The notes: generated by a model from the letters alone, not told the origin. A stretch of 33,746 bases of DNA from 2-12-FULL-42-15 sp964196565 (GCA_964196565.1 CAXMUH010000140.1:1-33746); one strand, 5' to 3'; counted from the stretch's first letter, positions 15,661 to 24,284 are shown. Translations and numbers: made by a program.

Positions 15661-16107
15661 ATGTCTAATGGATCAAAAGGGTTATCGCATACTTTTGCCT
15701 TTATTGGTCGGGTATTTTTTGCCATTTATTTTATCGTAGGTGGCCTACATAATGCCTTCTCGTTTAGTGCTATTGTGCAATCCATGCCTTCTGTACAACA
15801 TGTGGAAGGCTTATTAATTGTAATTACTATTTTACAATTACTGGGTGGTGTCTTAGTCATTATCGGTTGGTTTACCCGATTTGGTGCGTTTCTACTGTTT
15901 ATTGCGCTGGCATTAATGACCTGGATGGAGTTATTAACGGTACCAATACATGCGCAGTCGATCCCTGCTGTTTTTGCCTCATTTATGCAATTTGTTGATA
16001 ATTTAGGCTTTGCCGGCGGTACGCTGTACATTATGGCGTTAGGAGCAGGTTCTATCAGCATCGACTATTTTCGATTTCGAAAAAAACTTGGCACACATAC
16101 TGAATAG
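15661..16107 (+). CDS. DoxX-family membrane protein
   Basis: A 148-residue inner-membrane protein with four membrane segments. It has the DoxX-like opening HTFAFIGRVFFAIYFIVGGL and the conserved segments LLGGVLVIIGWFTRFGAFLL and FVDNLGFAGGTLYIMALGAG. DoxX-type proteins are small quinol-oxidase-associated or general membrane proteins whose exact role is mostly undetermined. GGAGAAG lies directly upstream of the ATG. It stands alone between csiV (divergent) and the acetyltransferase gene, with its own probable promoter. Confidence 0.85.
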   Translation: MSNGSKGLSHTFAFIGRVFFAIYFIVGGLHNAFSFSAIVQSMPSVQHVEGLLIVITILQLLGGVLVIIGWFTRFGAFLLFIALALMTWMELLTVPIHAQSIPAVFASFMQFVDNLGFAGGTLYIMALGAGSISIDYFRFRKKLGTHTE

Positions 16108-16232
16108 CGATCATCGGCAGTGCAGCTTGCCTTATTTTATTTAGATATTTTCGGGGTAGGCTGCTTTGCCCTTAATGCAAATTGCGCTTTTCTCATGAAA
16201 TGATTATACTGATTCGCCTTAAAAAGAGTTAG

Positions 16233-16706
16233 GTGAATTTGGTGATAGCAAGTAAAATCGTGTGGCGACATACCCATTTTAACAAACTTAAAATCAATGA
16301 GTTATATAATATTCTTGTCGTTCGGCAGCAAGTTTTTATGCTTGAGCAACATTGCTTGTATGAAGACCTTGATGATCTTGATCAGGACGCTACTCACCTC
16401 AGTGCTTATCTCGAGGGCCAAGCAATGCCAGTGGCTTATGCGCGGATTTTAAAGCCTAATGTTAAGTATGAAGAAGCATCGATTGGACGTATCCTGACAA
16501 CTCAGATAGTTCGCGGCCAAGGTTTGGGCCGTGAATTGATTAAACGTGCGATTGATTTTATCGAAAAAGAATTTATGAGCCGCGAAATAAGAATATCAGC
16601 GCAACTGTATTTAAAAGACTTTTATATTGGCTTTGGTTTTAAAGTAATCGGAGAGCCTTATATGGACGCTGGAATAGAGCATATCACCATGTTACGGAGT
16701 AAATAA
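16233..16706 (+). CDS. elaA: GNAT-family N-acetyltransferase, ElaA-like
   Basis: Acetyl-CoA-dependent transferase of the ElaA group; the physiological substrate is unknown. The conserved N-terminal block reads INELYNILVVRQQVFMLEQH, then LYEDLDDLDQDATHL. The acetyl-CoA loop is IGRILTTQIVRGQGLGRELI (about 86-105, with the R/Q-x-x-G-x-G/A pattern), and the C-terminal YIGFGFKVIGEPYMDAGIEH is typical. Two GTG starts compete: this one, and a GTG three codons later with AGG eight bases before it. The gene ends three bases before ttcA and is probably co-transcribed with it. Confidence 0.88.
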   Translation: MNLVIASKIVWRHTHFNKLKINELYNILVVRQQVFMLEQHCLYEDLDDLDQDATHLSAYLEGQAMPVAYARILKPNVKYEEASIGRILTTQIVRGQGLGRELIKRAIDFIEKEFMSREIRISAQLYLKDFYIGFGFKVIGEPYMDAGIEHITMLRSK

Positions 16707-16709
16707 ACC

Positions 16710-17498
16710 ATGGGACAAAGCAAATCACAGGCAAAATTAATTCACTACACTAAAAAGGCAATGAATGATTATCGCATGATTGCAACCGGCGATCGAGTGA
16801 TGGTGTGTTTATCTGGCGGTAAAGATTCTTTTACCATGCTAACGGTGCTAAATGAAATTCGTATTGAGTCACATTATAAGTTTGATATTTTTGCATTTAC
16901 TTTGGATCAATCTCAACCCGGTTGGGATGATTCAAAATTACGGAATTGGATAGAGGATAAAAAAATCCCTTATGAGATTTTAACCCGCGATACTTATTCA
17001 ATTGTTAAAGAAAAAATTCCAGAAAACAAAACCTACTGTTCTTTGTGTTCTCGATTGCGTCGTGGAATCATTTATCGTTATGCCGAAGAAAATGGTTTTA
17101 ATAAAATAGCCCTGGGCCACCATCGTGATGATATGATTGAAACTTTATTGATGTCGATTTTATACGGTGGCCAACTGCGATCTATGCCGCCTAAACTTTT
17201 AAGTGATAATAAGAAAAATATTGTGATTCGCCCGCTAGCGTTTTGCCAGGAAAAAGACATTATTCAGTTTGCACAAGAACAGCAATTTCCTATTATTCCG
17301 TGCAATTTATGTGGCGCACAAGACAACCTGACTCGCGTTAAAGTCAAAAAGCTAATTCAAGATCTAGCCAAACAAAATCCAAAGATCCCAAGTAATATGC
17401 TGCGTTCGATCAGTAATGTTAAACCCAGCCAGTTGATGGACCATGAGTTATGGGATTTTAGAAACCTGGAGCAAGACCAGTTGCTTACTGAAGTCTAA
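16710..17498 (+). CDS. ttcA: tRNA 2-thiocytidine(32) synthetase
   Basis: Adds sulfur to cytidine 32 in the anticodon loop of certain tRNAs, using ATP and an iron-sulfur cluster. The PP-loop motif SGGKDS is at 35-40. The CxxC pair C110-S-L-C113 and the later C198-N-L-C201 supply cluster ligands, and LGHHRDDMIETLLMS (135-149) is the family's second ATP-site motif. At 262 residues the length is normal for short TtcA proteins. It follows the acetyltransferase gene by three bases, and its last 14 bases overlap the end of the convergent small gene. Confidence 0.95.
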   Translation: MGQSKSQAKLIHYTKKAMNDYRMIATGDRVMVCLSGGKDSFTMLTVLNEIRIESHYKFDIFAFTLDQSQPGWDDSKLRNWIEDKKIPYEILTRDTYSIVKEKIPENKTYCSLCSRLRRGIIYRYAEENGFNKIALGHHRDDMIETLLMSILYGGQLRSMPPKLLSDNKKNIVIRPLAFCQEKDIIQFAQEQQFPIIPCNLCGAQDNLTRVKVKKLIQDLAKQNPKIPSNMLRSISNVKPSQLMDHELWDFRNLEQDQLLTEV

Positions 17499-17922
17499 CT
17501 GAACTTTCAACAGCCCCAGATATTTTTGTTTCATATTCTTGAACCAGAAAAATACTGTCTGTGTGAGCAATCGTAAATAGAGGTTTACTATTGTAATGAC
17601 GAAGAGTAAAGCGCGCACTATGATGATATTGGTAAGCGATAAGTAATGCGATACCTTGTATATACGGCAGTTTAAACATCATACGACTTCCCAGCTCATT
17701 GTCTAGAGCATCGAGATTTTGTGCTAAATCGTTTTGGTTTAGATGATTAGTTAGATATTCAGACAGGTCATCACTAGGTCTAGGCATACATCTTAGCTTA
17801 GATGACACTTTGATTTGATTAATCGGGATTGTGAATAGTGCATTAATAAGTGTTGGTAATATATTGTCGTAATGACTAATGTTAGCATAAAGGTTTCTTT
17901 CAGCATTCCTTTTAAGTTTCAT
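17485..17922 (-). CDS. Conserved-looking small protein of unknown function
   Basis: Encodes 145 residues with no family that I recognise. AGGGGG lies at ideal distance before the ATG, which strongly supports a real gene. The protein is soluble and mixed helix/strand, without signal peptide, cysteine pairs or repeats; a central hydrophobic stretch (about 83-100, KLPYIQGIALLIAYQYHH) is too short and polar to be a clear membrane segment. Its 3' end overlaps ttcA by 14 bases in a convergent arrangement. It diverges from the next membrane protein gene. Confidence 0.65.
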   Translation of the reverse strand: MKLKRNAERNLYANISHYDNILPTLINALFTIPINQIKVSSKLRCMPRPSDDLSEYLTNHLNQNDLAQNLDALDNELGSRMMFKLPYIQGIALLIAYQYHHSARFTLRHYNSKPLFTIAHTDSIFLVQEYETKISGAVESSVRLQ

Positions 17923-18046
17923 ATCATCCCCCTTACTTTAATTCTCCCTTTATTAATATTACTCCTTACGTACCTTAAGTCCAAAATTAAGGGTTATTTT
18001 TAGAGTTTGGAAAAAGAGTTTTTCACGACCCTCGCTTGTTGTAAAC

Positions 18047-18062
18047 CTTAACCAGTGTTAAG
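18047..18062. promoter_or_regulatory. Inverted repeat in the promoter of the small membrane protein
   Basis: CTTAAC-CAGT-GTTAAG is a perfect 6-base inverted repeat. It lies about 50 bases before the next gene and just upstream of a TATATAAA that could be its -10 region, a position suited to an operator. Confidence 0.4.
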
Positions 18063-18109
18063 ATTTCCTTATATAAATATAGATAGATCCACATAATAAG
18101 AAGAATAAA

Positions 18110-18673
18110 ATGTCCAATAAAATCATGAATAAATTCAGCTACCCACGCCCAATTCCATTGCCAGTGACAATATATATCTATTATTTGATCATCAGTCTTA
18201 TTGGTGCTGCTATTTTAATTCTATTTTACCCAGGTATGATTAGTCCACCTAATGCACCCCACGGTCCAGGAGACATTTTATTAGTATTTTCGCTGTACCC
18301 GTTACTGCTCATTATTTGGGGTTTTTGCACCGGGCGTAAGTGGCTTCTTAATCTCATATTTATATTGACAGCGCTTAGTTTTTTGAGCGCTTTGGTTATG
18401 TCGAATAAAGTGCCTCACCCCGCACTTCGTTTATTTCTAGATATATTAAGCATTGTTATACTTGCGTTTATGTATAAAAAAAGCAGCCTAGCTTGGTTTA
18501 AACAATGCAAAATGGTAAGAGTCTCTCGGAAAAGCGAAGGCTACAAAAGCAAAACCAAATTGCTTGTTATATTGGTATCCATCGTGTGGGTTATTGGATT
18601 TTTTGTTGCGATCGGCTCATTCGCTCACGCTCACCCAATACAAGATACTCCCAATCAACAAACTACTAGTTAA
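18110..18673 (+). CDS. Five-segment membrane protein of unknown function
   Basis: A 187-residue protein with five predicted membrane segments (about 20-43, 58-78, 83-103, 108-125, 147-168) joined by short loops. One loop (about 45-57) carries PPNAPHGPGD, and Lys/Arg residues cluster after segments 4 and 5. No transport or enzymatic motif is visible, and I do not recognise the family. AAGAAG lies before the ATG. It is divergent from the 145-residue gene and followed by a non-coding stretch, so it is probably a single-gene transcript. Confidence 0.7.
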   Translation: MSNKIMNKFSYPRPIPLPVTIYIYYLIISLIGAAILILFYPGMISPPNAPHGPGDILLVFSLYPLLLIIWGFCTGRKWLLNLIFILTALSFLSALVMSNKVPHPALRLFLDILSIVILAFMYKKSSLAWFKQCKMVRVSRKSEGYKSKTKLLVILVSIVWVIGFFVAIGSFAHAHPIQDTPNQQTTS

Positions 18674-19083
18674 ATAGAATAGGGACTTACTGACTTATTA
18701 GGGCCATCTGTGGTTTTTAATTGCTTTTCACGCATAATAGTGCTCTTTGCTCTTTTAATAATGTTTATATCTATCCCGGTTTGAAATTAGGTTTTAAAAC
18801 TTTAAGGTGTCACGTATAAACGCACACTCTTACGCAGCGGCGCAGCGGCGCAGCGGCTATGACAGAACGCAGAGTTCTTTTAATATGAATCCGTTGCGCC
18901 TTGTCATAGCCGCTGCGCCGCTGCGTAAGAGAAAACATCTTCGAGCAACTTTTTAGCCGAAAAGTTAAAGCTACCAATGTCAAAGCCCATACTAAAAAGG
19001 TTTAGAAATTTTTTTGTATAGTGAAATTCCTGGATCCCGGTTCGCGTCCTTCGGATTTGTCCGGGGCGACAGGTGTGCAGGGT
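18674..19083. other. Non-coding stretch with a large palindrome between convergent genes
   Basis: This region separates the small membrane protein from the end of the antiporter gene. It contains the GC-rich palindrome at 18828-18930 and, near 19033-19066, a CCCGG / CCGGG pair that may be a weak terminator for the antiporter operon. On the minus strand a 21-codon frame reading MREKQLKTTDGP lies near 18680-18745; it has no ribosome binding site and I do not call it a gene. Confidence 0.5.
18828..18930. repeat. Long GC-rich palindrome with an unequal number of 8-bp units
   Basis: The right arm TGTCATAGCC...TACG-type sequence (18902-18930, 29 bases) is a perfect inverse complement of the left arm (18828-18864), except that the left arm has one extra 8-base unit CGCAGCGG. 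The loop is about 37 bases. The left arm thus has three tandem units and the right arm two. The composition is far more GC-rich than the surroundings. It would form a very stable hairpin or cruciform; possible roles are a terminator or a palindromic repeat element. Confidence 0.7.
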
Positions 19084-20883
19084 CTAGGCTTCACCCGGAG
19101 TTAAGCCAATCAGCGTCCAGCCGTCGGTAGGTTCAACTTGTGTTTCCTCGGTAAAGATAGCAAGCTTGCCCTTAGGATCAATCGCAAATAATAGTATGGC
19201 TTTATTTTGATATTGTTTCTGATAGTCGCTAAAACTAAAATTTTCCGTTAACAGTGTGCCACGAATTTTAGCGCCTTGTGCAAGCAGGCTGCTTAATTTC
19301 ACAAAGGTTTCCTTATCCCCAAATAAAAACTTACCTGGGCCCTTTGTTTTGCCGGAGGATTCAAGTAATTTACCTTTTACAGGTATTCGAACACTATAAA
19401 GAGATTTAGCGCCGAACTCGTTTTTATAGCGCATGCAGGCAAGTGCATTTAAATCAGCTTCAGGGCTTAATGCGAGTAACTGATCCACTCCCAGTAAATC
19501 CATATGACGGTCAGCATGGTCTCCTACGGGCGAACCAAAATACACAGGTAAATTTTGCATTCTCGCTTTATGCGCATGGTCCCAATTACGCGTAGTGAGC
19601 TGAACATTAAAGTCATTTTCAACCAAAACACTTGCTATCGAAAGGGCAAGTGGGTTAGCGCCAATAATTAAAAACCCTTTACCCTCAGGTTCAGCAACCC
19701 CTAAGATAGAAGCAATAAAACGCGCGGTAATGCTCTGGAAAACCACGGTAAAAATAATAATAATAAACGTCATTGAAAATAAAATTTCTGAACCTTTATA
19801 TCCAAATTGGTTTAGTTTAATGGTTAAAATAGCGGCTACAGCCGCGGCGACGATACCGCGAGGAGCAATCCATGCTAATAATGCGCGTTCTTGCCAACTC
19901 AGCCCAGAGCCTATGGTCGATAATGCAACGCTTATTGGGCGAACAACAAACTGTAATATTAAACATAAAAGTAAGCCATTATAAAGTATGCTTTTCACAT
20001 AGCTAAATTGGATCTCTGCTGAAATTATAATAAATAACGCTGAAATTAATAAAATGCTGAGACTTTCTTTAAAGCCAAGAATTTCCTCAATGGGCACATT
20101 TTTCATGTTGGTTAAAGTTACTCCCATAACGGTAACACCCAGTAAGCCGCCACCGTCACTGATTAAATTACCAATTCCATAAACAATAAGCACCAACGAT
20201 AGGGTGCTAATATTATGCAAATACTCAGGCAACCAATGACGTTTGAGCACTTGCCCAAACAAAAATCCTGCTCCAATGCCTAACACTGCACTGGCAACGA
20301 CTAAAGCGCCAAAGTTTAATAACAGGTGAGTAATCGGAATATTTTGATTGATTGAAATCATTAAACCAAAAACGAGTATTGCCAATATTGCACCGATAGG
20401 ATCAACCGAAATGCCTTCCCAGCGCAAAATATTAGAGACTTGCCTTGAAGGTTTAACCGTACGTAACATCGGCACAATAACGGTTGGGCCTGTTACCGAG
20501 GTTATAACACCAAGCAAAATTGCATAACCCCAATCCATCGCCAATAACAAATGTGCGAAAAGGGCGGTTAGCACAATGGTGATAACAAGCCCAAAGGTTA
20601 ATAAATTTCGAACCACATGTCTCACATCGGAGAATTCGCGTCGTTTTAAAGTAAGGCTGCCTTCAAATAATATAATAGCAACTGAGAGTGACACAATCGG
20701 TGTTAATAAATCTCCGAAAAAAAGTTTTGGGTTAAGCCAGCCTAACGTTGGGCCGATGATAATACCTGAAATTAATAAAAATAAAATAGCAGGCAGTTTC
20801 GTCCACCAAGAAAACCATTGACAAAATAGCGTTAATAACGCAATTAAGCATAAAATGTTAATTGCTGGATCAGTCACAATCAT
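19084..20883 (-). CDS. CPA1-type cation:proton antiporter with C-terminal nucleotide-binding-like domain
   Basis: An inner-membrane Na+ or K+/H+ exchanger of 599 residues. The membrane part (1-395) has about 12 segments. Conserved CPA1 positions include GIIIGPTLGWL, LFEGSLTL (about 73-80), SVTGPTVIVPMLR (about 128-140), WEGISVDPIGAI (about 154-165) and LAWIAPRGIVAAAVAA. Residues 400-500 form a Rossmann-like TrkA_N/RCK domain starting GFLIIGANPLALSIASVLVE, with the glycine motif degenerate. This suggests ligand or redox gating. It is second in an operon behind the SLC13-type permease, 6 bases after its stop. Ion specificity cannot be read from the sequence. Confidence 0.9.
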   Translation of the reverse strand: MIVTDPAINILCLIALLTLFCQWFSWWTKLPAILFLLISGIIIGPTLGWLNPKLFFGDLLTPIVSLSVAIILFEGSLTLKRREFSDVRHVVRNLLTFGLVITIVLTALFAHLLLAMDWGYAILLGVITSVTGPTVIVPMLRTVKPSRQVSNILRWEGISVDPIGAILAILVFGLMISINQNIPITHLLLNFGALVVASAVLGIGAGFLFGQVLKRHWLPEYLHNISTLSLVLIVYGIGNLISDGGGLLGVTVMGVTLTNMKNVPIEEILGFKESLSILLISALFIIISAEIQFSYVKSILYNGLLLCLILQFVVRPISVALSTIGSGLSWQERALLAWIAPRGIVAAAVAAILTIKLNQFGYKGSEILFSMTFIIIIFTVVFQSITARFIASILGVAEPEGKGFLIIGANPLALSIASVLVENDFNVQLTTRNWDHAHKARMQNLPVYFGSPVGDHADRHMDLLGVDQLLALSPEADLNALACMRYKNEFGAKSLYSVRIPVKGKLLESSGKTKGPGKFLFGDKETFVKLSSLLAQGAKIRGTLLTENFSFSDYQKQYQNKAILLFAIDPKGKLAIFTEETQVEPTDGWTLIGLTPGEA

Positions 20884-20889
20884 CCTTTC

Positions 20890-22689
20890 TTAAATAGGCC
20901 ACATCCACAGAATAGTAGGTATTGCTACAACAATAACAACAATTTCTAACGGCAGACCTGCGCGGATATAATCCGTAAATTTATAGCCCCCAGGGCCCAT
21001 AACAATGGTATTATTTTGATGCCCAACAGGCGTTAAAAAAGAGCAAGATGCAGCAATGGCTACTGTCATTAAAAAAGGATCGATATTGGAATGGATTGAT
21101 TGCGCGATACTGACAGCGATCGGCGCCATCACCACCGTGGTAGCGGCATTATTCATAAAATCAGATAGTGTCATGGTGATAATAAATAATATGGTAATGA
21201 TATAAATCGGGGCAATGTGCGGCGCTAATGATAATATAAAATGGGTAATAAGCGCTGTACCACCGGTTGTCTGCAATGCTTGCCCGATCGGAATCATCGC
21301 CGCTAATAAAATAACAACTGACCATTCAATGCCATCATAAATCATCCGAGTTGGAATGGTGCGAAACACAATTAACGCCACAACAGCGCCGCCAAAGGCA
21401 ACTTGTACTGGCACCCATTGAAGCGCTGCTAACACAATCGCAATAGCAAAGATAAATAACGGCAACCATTTTTTCTTTTTTACACCAATTTGAATATTTC
21501 TTTCAACCAGTGGTAAAAGTCCTAAAGCTGCTGTATTTTCAGATAAACTTTCACTAGAGCCTTGCAGCAACAAAACATCACCAGCTCGGAGTATGACCTC
21601 ACTCACTCGCACTCGAAAAGGTTTGCCTTCGCGCGCAACTGCAATTAAGTTTATTCCAAAACGGCTCTTTAGGCGACTGCCTTTTGAAGAGCGATTTTCA
21701 AGGCGAGATCCAGGAGAGACAACCACTTCCATGCTAGCAATTTCATGCGCACTTAAAATTTCAGCTCCCGTTGTGTCACTGCCGACCACTTCCAGCTTGC
21801 CTTTTTGCACGATACGTTCTAAATTCTGCGGCGTGGATTCTATAATAAAAATATCACCTTTTTCTATAATTAAATCAGAAGGCAAAGATAAGCGTCTGCG
21901 TTTGTTGCGAATAATTCCAATTAATAGATACTCCACATCAAGTAAAGCATCGAGCTCCTTAATGGTTTTTCCGACCACCACAGATTCATCAGGCACCTTT
22001 ACTTCGGCAATATAATCCTCGATATGAAAAACATCTTCTGCTGATTTTGGGCTTTTGCGCTTACCTGGAATAAGTCGCCAACCAATAAAGGTTATAAATA
22101 TAATGCCAGCGATAGCGACGAAAATACCCGCATGACCAAAATCAAACATGGTAAATTGCTTGCCACTAACTTGTTGGCGATAAGCTGAGATTAATAGGTT
22201 GGGCGGTGTTCCGATCATAGTAACTAAGCCGCCCAATGCTGAGGCGAAAGCGATCGGCATTAAAACCAAGGACGGTGAGCGATTGGATTTAATTGCAGTC
22301 TGAATCGCAATCGGCATCATTAACGCTAACGCGCCAACGTTATTCATAAATGCGGATAAAATTGCGGTGATTATGCTAAGGCTAGCAATGTGTAAGCTGG
22401 GGTATTTACTCACGCGGCTAATTTTTGTAACCAGAAAACTCACACTGCCGGAGTAATGGATGGCCTTTGATATCACCATAACGCAGGCGATGGTAATTAC
22501 CGCAGGATTATTTAGGCCGCTGTAAATTTGTTTAAAGGGTACAGCGCCAATTAAAACCGCTATCGCTAATGCGAGTAGAGCGACCACATCATAGCGCCAA
22601 TATCCCCAAATAAAGAGTACCATAGTAAAGAATAACAGAACGAGAATGGTATAAGGTTCATGGAGCATTGTAACCAGCAATCCTTGCAT
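20890..22689 (-). CDS. SLC13-family permease with two central RCK_C domains
   Basis: A 599-residue inner-membrane transporter of the divalent anion:Na+ symporter / ion transporter superfamily. Two homologous membrane halves each carry the SNT-type pattern: FMNNVGALALMMPIA with IGTPPNLL in the first, and FMNNAATTVVMAPIA with LTPVGHQNN in the second. Between them (about 215-395) lie two RCK_C/TrkA_C domains (VPDESVVVGKTIKELDALLD and VSPGSRLENRSSKGSRLKSR) that bind regulatory ligands. This layout is found in putative sulfate or other anion permeases. The start ATG has only a weak AAGA upstream. It is the first gene of the two-transporter operon. Confidence 0.9.
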   Translation of the reverse strand: MQGLLVTMLHEPYTILVLLFFTMVLFIWGYWRYDVVALLALAIAVLIGAVPFKQIYSGLNNPAVITIACVMVISKAIHYSGSVSFLVTKISRVSKYPSLHIASLSIITAILSAFMNNVGALALMMPIAIQTAIKSNRSPSLVLMPIAFASALGGLVTMIGTPPNLLISAYRQQVSGKQFTMFDFGHAGIFVAIAGIIFITFIGWRLIPGKRKSPKSAEDVFHIEDYIAEVKVPDESVVVGKTIKELDALLDVEYLLIGIIRNKRRRLSLPSDLIIEKGDIFIIESTPQNLERIVQKGKLEVVGSDTTGAEILSAHEIASMEVVVSPGSRLENRSSKGSRLKSRFGINLIAVAREGKPFRVRVSEVILRAGDVLLLQGSSESLSENTAALGLLPLVERNIQIGVKKKKWLPLFIFAIAIVLAALQWVPVQVAFGGAVVALIVFRTIPTRMIYDGIEWSVVILLAAMIPIGQALQTTGGTALITHFILSLAPHIAPIYIITILFIITMTLSDFMNNAATTVVMAPIAVSIAQSIHSNIDPFLMTVAIAASCSFLTPVGHQNNTIVMGPGGYKFTDYIRAGLPLEIVVIVVAIPTILWMWPI

Positions 22690-22779
22690 AGATGTCTTAA
22701 ATAATTATTTTAAAGCAAGACAGCAATTTTAGCCAACAATGTTCTTGATTTATCAACAAATAGTCTGAATAATGGCCTG

Positions 22780-23322
22780 ATGATACGTGCATTTTTTGGC
22801 ATCCCAATTGATCAATCGGTTATTGCGAGGTTATCGCAAGACGCCAAGTCAGTCTGTGGGGAAATTGAAGAGCCGGAAATCCGTTGGATTAATTTTGAGC
22901 TTTTGCATATTACGGTTAAATTTTTTGCAGAAATTGAGCCTGAAGCTTTGGTCACAGTTTCTAAAGCGGCAGCGCAGATGATTAGCAAGATCAAGGTATT
23001 TAATCTAACTGTCAGAAAGATATCACCTTTTCCATTAGCAAACTCAAATACACTTGCCGCTCATATTAAACCTCATCAAACACTTCGCAATATCCATAAG
23101 TTGCTAGATAAAGCCGGTGAAAAACTTGGCCTGCGAGCTGAGACGAGACGCTATCGCCCACACATTACCCTGGCCAAGTGTCACTCAAATGGGTACTATA
23201 CGGATACTAAGTCATATTCTGATCTAATTTTGCCGGTACGCGAATTAGTATTGTATGAAAGCAAACCTGCAGCGCGGGGCAGCACTTATATACCCTTGCG
23301 CCGATTTAAATTATTAGAATAA
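22780..23322 (+). CDS. thpR: RNA 2',3'-cyclic phosphodiesterase
   Basis: A 2H-phosphoesterase of the LigT/ThpR family that opens 2',3'-cyclic phosphates of RNA. Both catalytic His-x-Thr motifs are present: H43-I-T45 in LLHITVKF and H128-I-T130 in YRPHITLAK. The opening RAFFGIPI is typical. At 180 residues it matches the family length (E. coli 176). It is divergent from the permease operon and followed after 27 bases by a small conserved gene, probably in the same transcript. Confidence 0.93.
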   Translation: MIRAFFGIPIDQSVIARLSQDAKSVCGEIEEPEIRWINFELLHITVKFFAEIEPEALVTVSKAAAQMISKIKVFNLTVRKISPFPLANSNTLAAHIKPHQTLRNIHKLLDKAGEKLGLRAETRRYRPHITLAKCHSNGYYTDTKSYSDLILPVRELVLYESKPAARGSTYIPLRRFKLLE

Positions 23323-23349
23323 AACCCTTAAAATTAATTGGAGAGCCTT

Positions 23350-23646
23350 ATGTCTGACAATGTTGATGATCTAACCATTGAGTACGTAGAAGATGGCGTT
23401 ACTACCATCAAGCAATTAGATAAAGTGGTTCTAACCAAGGGTGCATGGTGCACGATTTTATATAAACTGCAAAATTGGAATCGCGCGAAACAAATATATA
23501 ATCCCATTGCTTATTCAATTCGTCGTTATCAAAAACGCGAAGGCGCGTATCAACAACGTTCTAAATTTAATATTTCCAGCACAGATCAAGCGACCAAGAT
23601 TATTGAGGCGCTAAATAAATGGATTGAAGCGGATAAAGCTGAATAA
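23350..23646 (+). CDS. Small conserved hypothetical protein
   Basis: Encodes 98 residues with the C-terminal block YSIRRYQKREGAYQQRSKFN followed by ISSTDQATKIIEALNKWI. I recall similar small proteins in other Legionellales and gammaproteobacteria, but without a known function. The basic, aromatic strand pattern suggests a nucleic-acid-binding beta-sheet; this is inference. The ATG at 23350 has GGAG six bases before it; a TTG four codons earlier is less likely. A 9-base hairpin follows closely and likely ends the transcript. Confidence 0.75.
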   Translation: MSDNVDDLTIEYVEDGVTTIKQLDKVVLTKGAWCTILYKLQNWNRAKQIYNPIAYSIRRYQKREGAYQQRSKFNISSTDQATKIIEALNKWIEADKAE

Positions 23647-23670
23647 ATAGATTTTAATCCTCTAATGCAA

Positions 23671-23692
23671 ATCCCGCGGTAAGCCGCGGGAT
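23671..23692 (+). terminator. Hairpin terminator after the thpR transcript
   Basis: ATCCCGCGG-TAAG-CCGCGGGAT is a perfect 9-base stem with a 4-base loop, 24 bases after the stop. There is no T-run after it, so it may act as a barrier or a factor-dependent terminator. Confidence 0.6.
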
Positions 23693-23726
23693 ATCCCCAT
23701 TACCTGCCGTTATAAACACACAGAAC

Positions 23727-23928
23727 GGCACTGTTGCAAGCAATCAAGTTGTGCTAGAACTCACGCCCAATTTAATAGCAGGAAGCAGCGGCCATGTCCA
23801 ATCAATGAAAAGATAGCAGCAAACCATTTAAATGGAAACACTTCAAAGGTGAGATTATTCTTTGGCTTGTAAGTTGGTATTGTCGTTATGCCTTGTCATA
23901 TGGTGATTTAAAAGTGAAAGAGGGTTAG
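23727..23928 (+). mobile_element. Decayed left end of an IS6/IS26-family element
   Basis: GGCACTGTTGCAAG (23727-23740) matches 13 of 14 bases of the IS26 terminal inverted repeat. About 80 bases further, the frame from 23809 reads KPFKWKHFKGEIILWLVSWY, then CRYALSYGDLK. This is the conserved N-terminus of IS6-family transposases (F-K-x-x-H-F ... I-I-L ... V-R-W-Y ... Y-x-L-S-Y-R-D-L). It stops at 23926 after about 39 residues, before any part of the DDE core, and no start codon is in frame. The other end of the element is missing. Confidence 0.8.
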
Positions 23929-23935
23929 AAAGTTC

Positions 23936-24109
23936 GAACCTATAGCGGAAGTTGTCAAGACAGAAGATGCCCCACATCATGCTATGCGAGTTTATTGTAA
24001 ACTTTATAAAATTGAGCGTGAAGCAAAAAATAATAATTTAACGTCCGATGAACGATACCAGCTACGTCTCAAAAGATCGAGCCCCATCCTTGATACATTT
24101 AAACCTTGA
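23936..24109 (+). pseudogene. IS66-family transposase fragment
   Basis: The frame reads APHHAMRVYCKLYKIEREAK, then NNNLTSDERYQLRLKRSSPI and LDTFKP before a stop. This follows the IS66 TnpC pattern in which an Ala-Leu-Tyr-x-x-L-Y-x-I-E segment is followed by R-x-x-x-R-x-x-x-S-x-P-I-L. It is an internal piece of the transposase (about 57 codons), lacks start and end, and begins almost directly after the IS6 remnant. The stretch up to about 24320 may hold further decayed bases of it but shows no clear match. Confidence 0.75.
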
Positions 24110-24278
24110 GTATTGTCCTAGATCAAGCTGCTGAGCAGGAAGCTGGATAAATCAGATGTCCTTAAAGAATCAATAAGATAGACGGGCAATGTGCCCGCGA
24201 CTGCAAAACTTAATAAAAAGAGCAAGAAGTATCAAGCATTTCACCCGTTCATTTAATTTTATTTTAAGCACTTATTCG

Positions 24279-24284
24279 TATAAT
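24279..24284 (+). promoter_or_regulatory. Possible -10 box for the 1186-residue gene
   Basis: TATAAT about 140 bases before the start, in an AT-rich stretch after the IS debris. The -35 region is not convincing. Confidence 0.3.

Noticed and set aside
18680..18745. Short minus-strand frame MREKQLKTTDGP
   Set aside because: Only 21 codons, no ribosome binding site and no recognised family.
18828..18864. Tandem CGCAGCGG units as a CRISPR-like array
   Set aside because: Units are 8 bases and directly adjacent, without spacers, and form one arm of a palindrome.
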